Shown: positions 52,445 through 63,127, counted from the stretch's first letter. The stretch is DNA of 64,000 nt from Gonocerus acuteangulatus (GCA_946811695.1 OX328126.1:9264361-9328360), one strand, 5' to 3'. Notes: generated from the sequence alone by a model not told the origin. Numbers and translations are program-made.

Positions 52445-53010
52445 TCTATTATATAAAAATGAATCGCTAAATGTGTTGGTAAGCGCAAATCTCGAGAACA
52501 ACTGAACCGATATCGGTAATTCTTTTTAATATTCCTTGAACTACGAGGATGGTTCTTACGGAGAGAAAAATTTAAAAAAATTGCCCGAAAAAGTCTTTGT
52601 TCCTTATCCAAACCCACACCGTTCCACCGATTTTAACCAAACTTGGCACACAGGTAGATCTTGATCCGGGGAATGTCATAGGTTAAGTAAAAAACGTCTA
52701 CCACCTGTCTGTCTGTATGTTTGTTCCTTATACAAACCCACACCGTTCAACCGATTTTAACCAAACTTGGCACACAGGTAGATCTTGATCCGGCGAGTGT
52801 TATAGGCTAAGTCAAAAACTTCTACCAGCTGTCTGCCTGTATGTTTTTTTCTTTTACGAATCCACTCGAACGAATTTGACCCAACTTGGCACACAGGTAG
52901 GTCTTGATACCGGTGTTTGTGTTATTAGCTTGCGGTATTACTACTTTGGTTTCTTATTTAATTATTTTTGCTTTTCTTGATGCAGAAAGCTAGCGGTTAA
53001 AAGCTGGTAT
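52445..53010 (+). mobile_element. Helitron B-like, with a different 5' end
   Basis: It starts TCTATTATATAAAAATGAAT after A (52444). Its first ~130 bases (CTCGAGAACAACTGAACCGA) are unlike other B copies; then come three standard ~120-bp units and the subterminal TTTTTGCTTTTCTTGATGCA. The terminal CTAG has decayed. Confidence 0.6.
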
Positions 53011-53149
53011 TTATTATATATATATATAGTGTACATGTGTGTTTGTATACTACATGTGTGTTTGTAATGTTACAAAAAGTTATGAAAAATGGAAATAAAG
53101 AGACAGTTGATTTGTATCAGAGTTGCGAACAAGCAAGCCTCTTTATCAA

Positions 53150-53240
53150 AAATAAAGACGTTACCATCCCTAGTGGGAATCGAACCAACAACGGCACGGT
53201 CTAGATATGCGTTAACATTCACCGCCATTGGGCCTCACAA
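53150..53240 (-). mobile_element. SINE B, tRNA-like head only
   Basis: Minus strand: GAGGCCCAATGGCGGTGAAT, GTTAACGCATATCTAGACCG and GTTCGATTCCCACTAGGGA, truncated after the head. Confidence 0.65.
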
Positions 53241-53249
53241 AAGTATAAC

Positions 53250-53730
53250 TTATTATAATTAAAAACAAATTAATTTGAAATCGAAAATTTTCAGCAGTTC
53301 TCTTCGAAATTGCTGACTAAAAAAATCGGATAAGAAATGTTTGAATTTGTAATAAAAAGAAAAGACTAATTGACACAAATTAAGGAGCACTCGGAGAGAA
53401 AATGAAGCTAACGAATCTTCATTTAAAATGAAGAAAAAGTAAAAAGAGAGAAAGGTTGCTAGTTAAAGGCTCCATTGAAAATTGCTCTTTGAAAAAAGCT
53501 ATCATTTGCTAATTTATCGAATTAGCAGTGTTTAATCCTTCTCAGGAGTTAATGGTGTTAAGGGATAGATTGGACGGGGATGGAGATGAGATTAAGTCAT
53601 GGATTAACTTTTACTCACGGAGGGACGATCGGGGTTTGTTTAAGTCAAAGGGTCTTATTGCGCAGGGATACTTCAACAAGTGAGGGGAAATTTGTCAGCA
53701 TTTTGTTAAATATATTATTGGTAATTATTA
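53250..53730. other. Unassigned DNA
   Basis: A-rich; nothing recognised. Confidence 0.4.
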
Positions 53731-53734
53731 TATA

Positions 53735-54388
53735 CTAGCTAAATACCTGTGCTTCGTCACGGCACGTAAGTACTTATTTTATTACGTTAAATAATGAAAC
53801 ATCAAAATTAACGCTACTATGTGTATAATTTTGTGCAGTTTATTATAGCACGGTTCTCGTCATGATATATATGTTAATCAATAATTGATAAGTAATTAAA
53901 GTATAATGTTTCTGGAAATTGGGGCACTCCGGACCAGTGTCAAGAAACAGATAACCTATAGATAAACCGTTATCTATAGGTTAGCAGTAACAGGAGTTTA
54001 AGGGTTCGGGATATTATTAGCTCGGATGGACCATCACCAGGTACTGGGTGAAATCTATGAGGGACAAAATCACAGTTTATTTCTAGTAATTCCAGGTCTG
54101 TCACCATAGCTCAAATAGAAATAATATTATGAAATAGATACACTACGGTAACAGCTGACCTGTTATCGTCCTAGCAACGCAGGCTGCCTGCTCTAACCAA
54201 CTAAAACTTCAAACCCCTCTAAAAATACTTAAAAATTCGAATATCAAAAAAAATTTTATTAGCGGGTGTTTACGTTCTCTAGGGAGTGTCCACGCAAAAT
54301 TTCAAATTTTTCCGTCGAGTGGTTTGGGCTGGGGGATGATAGGTCAGTGAGTCAGTGAGTGAGTGATATTTGACAAATATATACTAGA
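53735..54388 (-). mobile_element. Helitron A, complete
   Basis: On the minus strand it begins TCTAGTATATATTTGTCAAA after A and ends GGTATTTAGCTAG before T. It holds the palindrome AACCTATAGATAAACCG / TTATCTATAGGTT (about 53948-53979) and the AGAGCAGGCAG segment that is amplified at 30 kb. 654 bp, non-coding. Confidence 0.75.
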
Positions 54389-54669
54389 TTATAAAATAAA
54401 TGAGGAGAACAGAACTCAAGAGGTCTAACTGACATGATTGAAAAAAATGGCATGGATTGAATACAGGAATGGATTGAAAACACCGTAATCTTGAGGGTGG
54501 TAAAGAGATCCAAGTGATTTTCTTGACAGTTCCTGCCACCTAGCTTGTGTTCTCTTAAGTATTGTCACTTTAGTAATATTAAATCCAAAAGGAATTAAAT
54601 AGGTCTGTGCGCGAATTATGCAATACTTTCGCGTACTAATCATAAGCCGGATGATGTACCAATTATATA

Positions 54670-55334
54670 TCTATATATATAAAAATCACGTGTCTGTCTG
54701 TTTTTCTGTTTGTTTGTTCCTTATACAAATCTACACCGTTTGACCGATTTTGACCAAACTTGGAATAATGGTAGGTCTTGATACGAGAAATCTCCTAGGC
54801 TAGGTCAAAAAAATCTACCTGCTGTCTGTCTGTATGTTTGTCCCTTATACAAATCCACACCGTTCGTCCGATTTGGACTGAACTCGGTACACATGTAGAT
54901 CTTAATCTGGGGAGTGTCGTAGGCTAAGTCAAAAACGTCTACCAGCTGTCTGTCTGTATGTTTGTCCCTTATACCAATCCTCACCGTTCGTCCGATTTTG
55001 ACTAAACTCGGTACACATGTAGATCTTAATCTGGGGAGTGTCGTAGGCTAAGTCAAAAAAATCTACCAGCTGTCTTTCTGTATGTTTGTCCCTTATACAA
55101 ATCCACACCGTTAGACCAATTTTTACGAAACTTGGTATACATGTATGTCTTGATACGGGGGGTGTTATAGGTTAGGTCAAAGTCGTCTAGGACTCACAGT
55201 TAGGAGGCCACGGGTTCATAACAGTTACAGATTCGTGTTATTAGATTTTAATAATACTTATTTGGTTTCTAATTTATTTAGGCTTTTCTATATGCAGAAA
55301 GTAGGTGTAGCATTGCACGCCGGGTAACAGCTAG
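54670..55334 (+). mobile_element. Helitron B, complete
   Basis: A54669|TCTATATATATAAAAATCAC ... GCCGGGTAACAGCTAG|T55335. It contains four ~120-bp units. The end sequences equal those of the 14846-15987 copy, which differs mainly in unit number. Confidence 0.8.
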
Positions 55335-55617
55335 TCATCGATAATAAACAACTAAGCCCCTGAGGATTCTTCTAGTATGATCAGAACTGTAAAAATCTAG
55401 TTTTTGCAATTACCTCGTACGTTCAACTATGACTCCATTTTCCTCAAAAATACATTTGATCGACCGTTATTTTCGTGATTTATTGATTCAGAAACGTAAA
55501 ATATTCTAGTCAACACTTCTGGGATGCTGTCATACTTCACAAGCGGGTTTCCTTACGGAGGCAGGGAGGAAGCGCGCTAAAAGTATTCTAAAATAGCCCA
55601 ATATTTCTGAGAGAGTA

Positions 55618-55894
55618 GTTATAATTAGGGACCGGATTCTTAGGTTTTCACCTAATTCTGCTAAATATGATAATTATTTTTTATGACGTTTTTTTATATC
55701 ATTTGCGTCTTGTTATTCGTGCAAATTTGGAAGAACCAAGTTAAGTACCTTTTTTGAATCTATTGAAACATTTTTATCACCTAAAAAACCTATAAGGGAT
55801 TTTTAAATAAAAACCTAAAAAGACCTATTATTGGTGTTGCTAAAACCTAACTGGATGCTTATTTTATTCTAAAAATCCGGTCCCTAGTTATAAC
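55618..55894. mobile_element. hAT-type MITE, 261 bp
   Basis: TAGGGACCGGATT and AATCCGGTCCCTA terminate 55626-55886. The flanks GTTATAAT (55618-55625) and GTTATAAC (55887-55894) agree at seven of eight bases, an 8-bp duplication as made by hAT transposases. Non-coding. Confidence 0.75.
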
Positions 55895-56164
55895 ACCTAC
55901 TCATGAAATATCAAACACACCTGAATGAGAAGCTTATCTTAAAGCTTGTAGTAAATTAATCTGAATGAAAACACTCTAGAGAGCCGTGAGTAAGGCGGAG
56001 TAATATCGGTAGAACTTACTCATTACTCAAGGCCAGACTGCATGGCTCCATTTGTTCACATTAAGCCTTCATCATTCAACGGGGTTTGCTTCAAACTCTG
56101 GGGTAATACAGCCCGCGAGCAAACCATAGACTTCAAGATATTGGAGAAATCTTGGCATGTACAA

Positions 56165-56290
56165 TTCGGTCTACCCTGACCGTCCCTAGGCCAACCCGGC
56201 CTCTAATTAATTTATTAATGGGTACCTTGATGCTAATGATCCTGGCAGCCGAAGCAGTAAAAGGGAAAATCAGGCGGCCGGAGCATAGTA
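56165..56290 (+). mobile_element. SINE A fragment (central body)
   Basis: CCTGACCGTCCCTAGGCCAA to GGCGGCCGGAGCATAGTA only. The 71-codon frame that starts here is SINE sequence. Confidence 0.75.
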
Positions 56291-57309
56291 CCCCTTCAGG
56301 TCCGAATTTTTATTTCTTGATAAATTTTTTTTTATTTTCCTGCCATAGTTGTGTATTGCTCTTGTGAAGATTCCTGATTTTTTCAGAATTTTATGGGCAT
56401 TGGTTCTCAAGTAATGCGATTTGTGGATGAAAACCGAAATTCAAAATTTCGAAATATTAAAAAAATATATAATTAAAGCAGTAATTTATTACCAATTTAA
56501 AATAAATTTCAGAAAAAAATAAATTTGAAAAATTATTCGTAAATATCACTGTAAAAGCTCAAATATCATAAGGTATTGTAAAAATAGATTAGAATTTTAG
56601 ACATGAAATTGTTGTCAGCGCACAGTAATAATGAAAATTAATGAAATTGAAATATTCACAGTCTAGTCTCAAAAAGAAATATTTGATTATTTAAAAAAAC
56701 AAAACATAAAACTACTAAGAATATATTTTTTTTAAATCATGTGAACGGACAGATGATATTTTTGAATGGTTTGGGCGCCTTCTAGCCAATACCATTCAGA
56801 AAAAGTTATTGATTATTATGGTACTCAAAAAAACAATTCTGACAACATAAAAAGAAAATATAACAGTAAATATTTGAAAAATAGATAAAAAATATTGTTA
56901 CATCAAATATGAGGGTTGACTTCCATGTACAGTATACAGGACATGGATTTTCAAAAATTCGTAGACCTCTTATTACAAACTTTATTGATAAAATTGAACT
57001 TTCAACCTTTAAAAAGATCATGTACATTAAATTCGGAGGGGTTTTATTCACTAAAAAGAAACCATTTGGACTAAATATGTAAACAAAAGTCAATAACTTT
57101 TAGAATCCATGACTGCCCGTGGTGGAGCAGAGAAGATTTTACACATAACCTTTCAAAATCCAATGGAATCATTTTATATTAGATGTCAAGTGGAAGAAAA
57201 ATACATAGAGCTTCAAACCAAAGTGGTAGTAAACATCTATCGGCCATAGGCAGTGTGATACAAAGTAAAGAAGTTATGTCCAGCCGACTGGACAATCGAA
57301 CTGAAGGGG
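56291..57309. other. AT-rich DNA, nothing recognised
   Basis: No supported feature. Confidence 0.4.
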
Positions 57310-57482
57310 TTAATGGGTACCTTGATGCTAATGATCCTGGCAGCCGAAGCAGTAAAAGGGAAAATCAGGCGGTCGGAGCATAGTACTGACCACACTATCT
57401 CCCTAGTGTGCCGTATGGTCATGAATCAGATACCTCTATAGTATCTGGCCCTCCTGGCCTGTTATGAGACTGATTGTTTTTA
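57310..57482 (+). mobile_element. SINE A fragment (3' half)
   Basis: From TTAATGGGTACCTTGATGCT to CCTGTTATGAGACTGATTG, with the 5' half missing. Confidence 0.75.
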
Positions 57483-57635
57483 GGTGGCATGTACGATAAG
57501 TTAATAAACTCTATCTTCTTCTAAATTCTCAGTAAATTATAAATAGACGTTAAAATTTAAATAATAATAATTAAAGATGGAATGGTTGGGATTCGGCTAA
57601 GTAAACCTCAATATGATTTTGTTTTAAAAAAATCT

Positions 57636-57684
57636 ATATTTCGGACGTTTCGGCTACTCATTGGTAGCCTTCGTCAGCTAAAAT
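57636..57684 (-). ncRNA. Hammerhead ribozyme core (left arm)
   Basis: Mirror image of the core at 58325-58372, identical in sequence: CTGACGA, stem II GGCTAC/GTAGCC, GAA, stem III ACGT, cleavage base C. Confidence 0.65.
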
Positions 57685-58324
57685 GACAAAAAAAAAGAAA
57701 TTAATACAAAAACAAAAAAAATTATAATTGTGATAGGTAACAGAACTATAGATACAATTAACTTATAAAAGAACATATCGTCTTAAATTCTTAGAATGAG
57801 TAGAATGAAAAAATAAATAGGTACAATAATTGGTTTTAATAGTAATTAGTAACATTAATTGATTTTACAAAGAAATAAGAAACTACATACCAATGACAAA
57901 TATAGTAGCTAATAGTAACATTAATAAATTTTACAAAGAAAATAAGATACTACATACCAATGGAAATGCCGAGCGGCAGAGGAAGACCAAGGTTGGCAAT
58001 TAAGTAACCATTACCTTGGTCTTCCTCTGCCGCTCGGCATTTCCATTGGTATGTAGTATCTTATTTCTTTGTAAAATTTATTAATGTTACTATTAGCTAC
58101 TATATTTGTCATTGGTATGTAGTTTCTTATTTCTTTGTAAAATCAATTAATGTTACTAATTACCATTAAAATCAATTATTGTACCTTTTTACTTTTTCAT
58201 TCTACTCATTCTAAGAATTTAAGACGATATGTTCTTTTATAAGTTAATTGTATCTATAGTTCTGTTACCTATCACAATTATATTTTTTTTTTTTGTTTTT
58301 GTATTAATTTCTCTTTTTTTTGTC

Positions 58325-58372
58325 ATTTTAGCTGACGAAGGCTACCAATGAGTAGCCGAAACGTCCGAAATA
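58325..58372 (+). ncRNA. Hammerhead ribozyme core (right arm)
   Basis: CTGACGA (58332-58338), stem II GGCTAC (58340-58345) with GTAGCC (58352-58357), GAA (58358-58360), stem III ACGT (58361-58364), cleavage base C58365. Stem I (ATTTTAG with CGAAATAT) has a G-C pair, a mismatch and three A-U pairs. Stem III cannot fold within one molecule but is self-complementary, so only a dimer would complete the ribozyme. Confidence 0.68.
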
Positions 58373-58491
58373 TAGATTTTTTTAAAACAAAATCATATTG
58401 AGGTTTACTTAGCCGAATCCCAACCATTCCATCTTTACTTATCACCTCGACGGCTAACTATCTAATCATAATAATAATAATAATAAACGCC

Positions 58492-58608
58492 AACGGCCGA
58501 AGCCGCATTGAATGCAGAGGTTCGCATTGATCACCGAAGTTAAGCAACGTCGGGCATGGCCAGTACCAGAATCCGTGACCGACAACGTGCTGTTGGCATT
58601 ATAAAAAA
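58492..58608 (+). mobile_element. 5S-derived SINE, head only
   Basis: CGCCAACGGCCGAAGCCGCA to GTGCTGTTGGCATTATAAAA with the internal promoter mostly intact (GATCACCGAAGTTAAGCAAC), directly followed by (AAT)n; the body and hairpin tail are missing. Confidence 0.8.
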
Positions 58609-58652
58609 ATAATAATAAACTCTAGACTTCTATTAAAAAATCCTCGTTATAC

Positions 58653-58760
58653 GTCATGAATCAAATAATCAGTGTTTACACCTGATGATATAGAAGTGTC
58701 AGACAGATCGCAGTTTACATTAGTCATAGTTTCTGTCTGACATAAATATCCAGAAATTGT
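58653..58760. mobile_element. Harbinger family fragment
   Basis: ATCAGTGTTTACACCTGATG and TTTCTGTCTGACATAAATAT match 12085-12290 of the element at 11.4 kb, with the part between shortened. Confidence 0.6.
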
Positions 58761-58895
58761 GTTTTTTTTTTGTTTTTTGTTTTTTTTTTATATATATATA
58801 TTCATCATTAGTCTTTTATTGTTTTGTTTTTTTAAACAATTCTCGTTTTTTTTATTTACTATAATCCCCCCCCCCTATTTTTCTCCTAAACAATT

Positions 58896-59863
58896 ATTTT
58901 TTTGGGTCTTTTTGCGAAGACCACATCCAGTTACTTTTGAAGTAGCAGTAGTGATTGTATCAGTGATTCAGCGCACGCGCATAACTCCTTTGCCTTCCTA
59001 TTGGAGGATTCCGATGAGCAATTCTATTGGTTCTTGCTGGGAGTAAAGTGACCTTCAACAGTGAATTAGCTTTTGTTTATGAAAAAGCTCTGCTTATGTT
59101 AGTGAGAAAAAGTGGGTCATTACAATTAGTTCGCGATGTTCCTGACAAAGAAAAAGGGATTGGTTTCTTACTCAGAAAAATTAATGGAATATTATTAATT
59201 TTAGCGAGTTGGATAGACTAGAGTCGCTACAATTAATATAATTCAATTAATTGTGAGTTGGATTGAATAGGGTTTTGATATCTTCTTGAGCGAGCGGAAA
59301 CGCATAGCATGTAATGCTTAATAAATGTGAAATATCCAAAAAAGAGAGAGAGAAGGAATAAAATATGTTTGTTCACAAATAACGGTTTTTTCTTCTTTTT
59401 TTTCCGGCGCATCGACATCTAGGTCATTAGCGCCGACATCCAGGGTGCAGCGAGGAATTTTACCAGCGAGCCGTGGGATGATAAAATTCCTGCCGGAGGT
59501 TGGGAATCGAACCCACCATCTCCCGCTTATGAATCCAAGGCGCTAGCCATTAGACCACGGGAGACCCCCGTTGTTTTTTATCCTTCATAACCTGCAAAAC
59601 AGTCAACTTTAATGCTTAATAACTTATTTCATAGTTGAGGGAAATGATTTTGATCATATTAACCTTTTTATTAATAAATATTGCTTGCCATTATCTAATA
59701 TGAAATATAACCGTAGATAACGAGTCAAGAAGTAGTAGATAACCAGCAAAGAACCTATAAGCTAATCAGTAAGCTTATCAGCGAGTACGAGTAACTGTTA
59801 TAAATCACTACTGCTACTTCAAAAGTAACTGGATGTGGTCTTCGCAAAAAGACCCATTTTTTT
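58896..59863. mobile_element. hAT-like element with 8-bp TSD and nested SINE
   Basis: The element 58904-59855 starts GGGTCTTTTTGCGAAGACCA and ends with its reverse complement (54-bp TIRs through GTAGCAGTAGTGATT). ATTTTTTT flanks both ends (58896-58903, 59856-59863), although T-rich flanks weaken that duplication. Internal segments TTGATATCTTCTTGAGCGAG (59275) and TAATGCTTAATAACTTATTT-type (about 59610) are shared with the 9028-9971 element, though the outer TIRs differ. A 64-codon frame at 59027-59221 is not recognised. Confidence 0.75.
59390..59572 (-). mobile_element. tRNA-headed SINE C, full length
   Basis: Minus strand: GTCTCCCGTGGTCTAATGGC (A box TGGTCTAATGGCTAGC), a TTCATAA anticodon-like loop, B box GGTGGGTTCGATTCCCAAC, body with AATTTTATCATCCCACGG-type phrases, then GGCGCTAATGACCTAGATGT, GATGCGCCGG and an A tail. 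The 3' hairpin CGGCGC...GCGCCG is the one found in the 5S SINE. Confidence 0.8.
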
Positions 59864-60580
59864 TTTTTAATCTGAACTGATTATTTACTATGTTTTCTCC
59901 CCCTCCTTAACACATTCATTCTCCCTTCTTACACATTCATATTAATTAATTAATTTATTTATTAAGTTCAAAAGATATCAACAAAATATGAAACAAGTAT
60001 ACAAAAAAAAAGTTAAAACCAAGGTCTAACAACTAAAAAGGTTAACAAGAGAGAAAACTTTATTATGAACAAATAAAATGGGCTGCCCAATAAAATTGGA
60101 TTGCTAGATACACAGCGTGCTTATCATCCATTCGGAAATAGGGTTAATTTGGAGGCTGAAGATGTAAGGAGTTCAAAACGAGAAAAAGCGAATAAAGAAG
60201 ATGAAGATGAAAGAAGGCTATAGTGATGGAAGAGAAGGAATTTATATTATTGAGGAGGAATTTATAGAATTGAAAATATAGTCTAAAGTATATAAGGAAA
60301 CAGTGTGAATGAAATAACAGAAAATAACAAGTTAAAAAGTCAACTAGAACTAAAATAAAAATATCACAGAGAAACTGGTTCTCAGAATAAAAAACTAAAC
60401 ATTTCTAGATAAAATTTCCATCAGATGATTATCAGATGTAAAGGAACCCAAAGAGGAAGTAAATTGTCTGAAATGAATGAATTTGTACTGCCATTGACAG
60501 CCGATTATCACTCACTAACGTTAAGTAAACATTGATAGCTGTTCTCAGCTAATGATATCCTTCAGGAGCAACCTGTAATT
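59864..60580. other. AT-rich, partly purine-rich DNA
   Basis: (TAAT)n at about 59940 and an A/G-rich stretch 60150-60300. No feature supported. Confidence 0.4.
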
Positions 60581-60589
60581 CCATACTCG

Positions 60590-61000
60590 TTAAGCCGCGG
60601 CGGCATGGATGAAAGACATTACCCCGAGATGAGCGAGTGCGTGGGATCGGAGAGTGAAACGGCCCCTAGGATGGAGAGTGAAAAGTAAACATAAGCTGGA
60701 GTTGAATCGGGGTCAGGAAGGAGGGGGAGGGGGATATGACGTCAGAAGAAACGAGGCAACCTTGAAACCAGCTGATCGGCAGACCCGGTCAGCTGATCGG
60801 CCTCTCCTTGATCAGCTGACGTAAGATCCTCCATCCTAGACCTAGCTCCTCTACAGCTGCGTAGGCCGTCCTGGTCTATGAGTTGTGTTCCTGTCTAGGA
60901 TCATGACATTAATCCTAGCAGCCTAAGTGTAGTAGATAGGGGGATCGGGTTGGCTACCCGTGCCAAATCCGTTGTCGGCCATTAATTATCCTAGTATTAT
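60590..61000. promoter_or_regulatory. GC-richer stretch with CRE and repeated CAGCTGATC
   Basis: It stands out by composition and lack of repeat similarity. It holds a perfect CRE palindrome TGACGTCA (60737-60744) and three CAGCTGATC sites (60769-60777, 60790-60798 and reversed 60810-60818), each containing the E-box CAGCTG. This would fit a promoter or enhancer, but no start site or adjoining exon is seen. Confidence 0.35.
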
Positions 61001-61270
61001 ATAAATATCCTTGTCCAAGATCTCTAAATCCCACGACTAGACTAGCGGCTTTCAAACTTCTAAAGTGTCTCCAATCCTAGATATACTGGCGAAACGGAGT
61101 TTGCCAAGAACATTGTGATCCAGGAAAAAGAGAAAAATTATATAATATTCTCTTAAATGTGGCAGAAACTCAATAATAGAATACACACATTTACATAAGC
61201 TCCCTCAAATTCTTTATTACTTCCTCGAAATTTCTGACGCCCTTCAGCTTATAACCAAAACTATTTATAA

Positions 61271-61948
61271 CTAGCTGAATACCCGTGCTTCGTCATTAAA
61301 ATTATCGCTACTAGATAATTTTGTGGGCTTTATTATAGCACGGTTCCCGTCATAATATAAGTTACCAATTGATAAGTAATCAAAGTATAATGTTTCTTGA
61401 CATTGGGGCGCTCCGAACCAGTGTCAAGAAAAAGAAAACGTAGAGATAACCCGTTATCTATAGGTTATCAGCAACAGCATATTAACCAGTACAGGTTAAA
61501 ATTCGTTGTCAATAATAAATATGCTTAAAATTGTATGTTTCCAAGATGTCATTTCGAAACACCCATTATATTTGCAAGCATTACCAAGACGTTTTCGGAC
61601 TGGGGATGCTGATGGGTGAGGAGGCTGTGCAAGGTTTCGGGATATTATTACCTCGGATGGACCATTACCATGTATAGCCTAAACTCTACGAGGGAAAAAA
61701 ACTCTGCTATCATAGTTGAAATGGATGGCAAATAACAATAATATTATGAAATAGATACAGTACAGTAACAGCTAGGGCGTGCCTGCACTCTTTAAAACCA
61801 ACAAAAAATTCAATTTAAAAAAAAAACTTAGCGAGTTTTTACATTCTAAAGGGAGAGTCCATGCAAAATTTCAAATTTTTCTGTAAAGTGATTTGGGCTG
61901 GGCGATGATAGGTCAGTGAGTGAGTGAATGAGTGAGTAGTATTTGACC
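61271..61948 (-). mobile_element. Helitron A, 5' end truncated
   Basis: Its 3' terminus (minus strand ...GGGTATTCAGCTAG before T) is at 61271. It includes the GATAACCCGTTATCTATAGG region and the CACTCACTCATTCACTCACT subterminal 5' part, but the opening TCTA...TATATTT is gone. Confidence 0.7.
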
Positions 61949-62147
61949 ACTTTGATGTGTGTTGGTGCAGTTCAAGAAATGTCACGAGTTTCGCGGTTAG
62001 CTTTGTTTTTTGGTTAGGTTTGAGAGACACATTTTTCCCGATACAAAGTCATGTCAATATAACTTCAACAAGTCTTGATGGACGAGCTTGTGTGTTCCTC
62101 TACATTCCTTTTGAGTCGTAATCTTGTGTACAATACCAATTATTATC

Positions 62148-62285
62148 CAACGGCCATAGCCCCATTGAATGATCGCCGAAGTTAAGCAACGTCGGTCGTG
62201 GCCAGTATCTGAATGGGTGGCCGACCACTTGCCGTTGGCATTATAAAAGGGTGGCAACCTGTTGATAGCCCGGCGTTAATAGCCT
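62148..62285 (+). mobile_element. 5S-derived SINE, 3' truncated
   Basis: CAACGGCCATAGCCCCATTG, GATCGCCGAAGTTAAGCAAC, AGTATCTGAATGGGTGGCCG, CCGTTGGCATTATAAAAGGG, body TGGCAACCTGTTGATAGCCC and the start of the hairpin (CGGCGTTAATAGCC), then unrelated sequence. Confidence 0.82.
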
Positions 62286-62289
62286 TATT

Positions 62290-63070
62290 ATGATACTTCC
62301 TTAAACAAAAAAAAAGTAATAATAAAAAAAACGACCATTCATTCACATACTTTGCATTATTTTTATTTGTCGTAAGTATCAATTGGTATGATATAATTAA
62401 AAGAAAGATAAAGTAATCAGAATTTTTTTTTCTCTCTGTTTTATGCGAAGGAGATCTTTGCAGCAAGAAGAAGCGACTTTACGATTGGGTTTGTCGTCCA
62501 TAGCCCTAGGGGTTGCACCCTCGTCATACTGTCCTCTGGGAAGATGACAACTCTATCAGCACCACAATATTCTATCTGTCACTCCTACTATATCATCAAA
62601 ATAATAATAAAAATGTATTTTATATTAAAGAAATCGGCACAAAAAGAACAATACATTATATTTTAGAATTGTAACCCACAACCTGTAATTGCTTTAGCGT
62701 TTAAAACATATCAGTGCGGACGTACAGAGCACAAAGATTGTTCTTACCAACAACAAGTGGCGCGGCTGGACATACGAAAGCGTAGGACGTGGGTGTCATC
62801 GTCGATACAAATGCAAACTAACGAATGTGAAAATCGCCACTTTCAAGAGTGAAAATACTTTCATTTATTACTCTGCTTTTGGGCAGTCAAATAGTAGGCA
62901 GATTCTACCTTTTGACAGTGGTAACATCCTCCTTTCACTGTGTGAACTTAGATTCGAGAGTTTGCCATCCATCAGTCCAACAGCAATCAGTAAAGATTTA
63001 AAATGAAAAATGCGTTTTTTCACATTCGATACTTTGCATTTGTATCGACAACATCTAGGGACCAATAACC
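62290..63070. other. Unassigned; inverted pair 62799-62840 / 63013-63052
   Basis: ATCGTCGATACAAATGCAAA and, reversed, ATGTTGTCGATACAAATGCA are inverted and both lead into CGAATGTGAAAA, suggesting a ~250-bp MITE-like unit. The 65-codon frame at 62868-63065 (minus) lies within it. Confidence 0.4.
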
Positions 63071-63127
63071 TTGGCGATTACTGAAGAAGCAATGAATGCA
63101 AATCTAGACTCACCATATCACACGAAA

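Larger units (their letters stand above)
57573..58436. repeat. Large palindrome (~422-bp arms) of Penelope-like ends
   Basis: Arms 57573-57993 and 58013-58436 are almost perfectly inverted around a 19-nt spacer; the innermost parts, CGGCAGAGGAAGACCAAGGT and its reverse, match exactly. Each arm carries a hammerhead-type core near its outer end. Arms this similar imply a recent origin or repair by gene conversion. Confidence 0.85.

Noticed and set aside
59500..59572. Genuine tRNA gene on the minus strand
   Set aside because: The A and B boxes are good, but the anticodon and acceptor stems do not pair well and the sequence continues into a SINE body with the shared hairpin tail.
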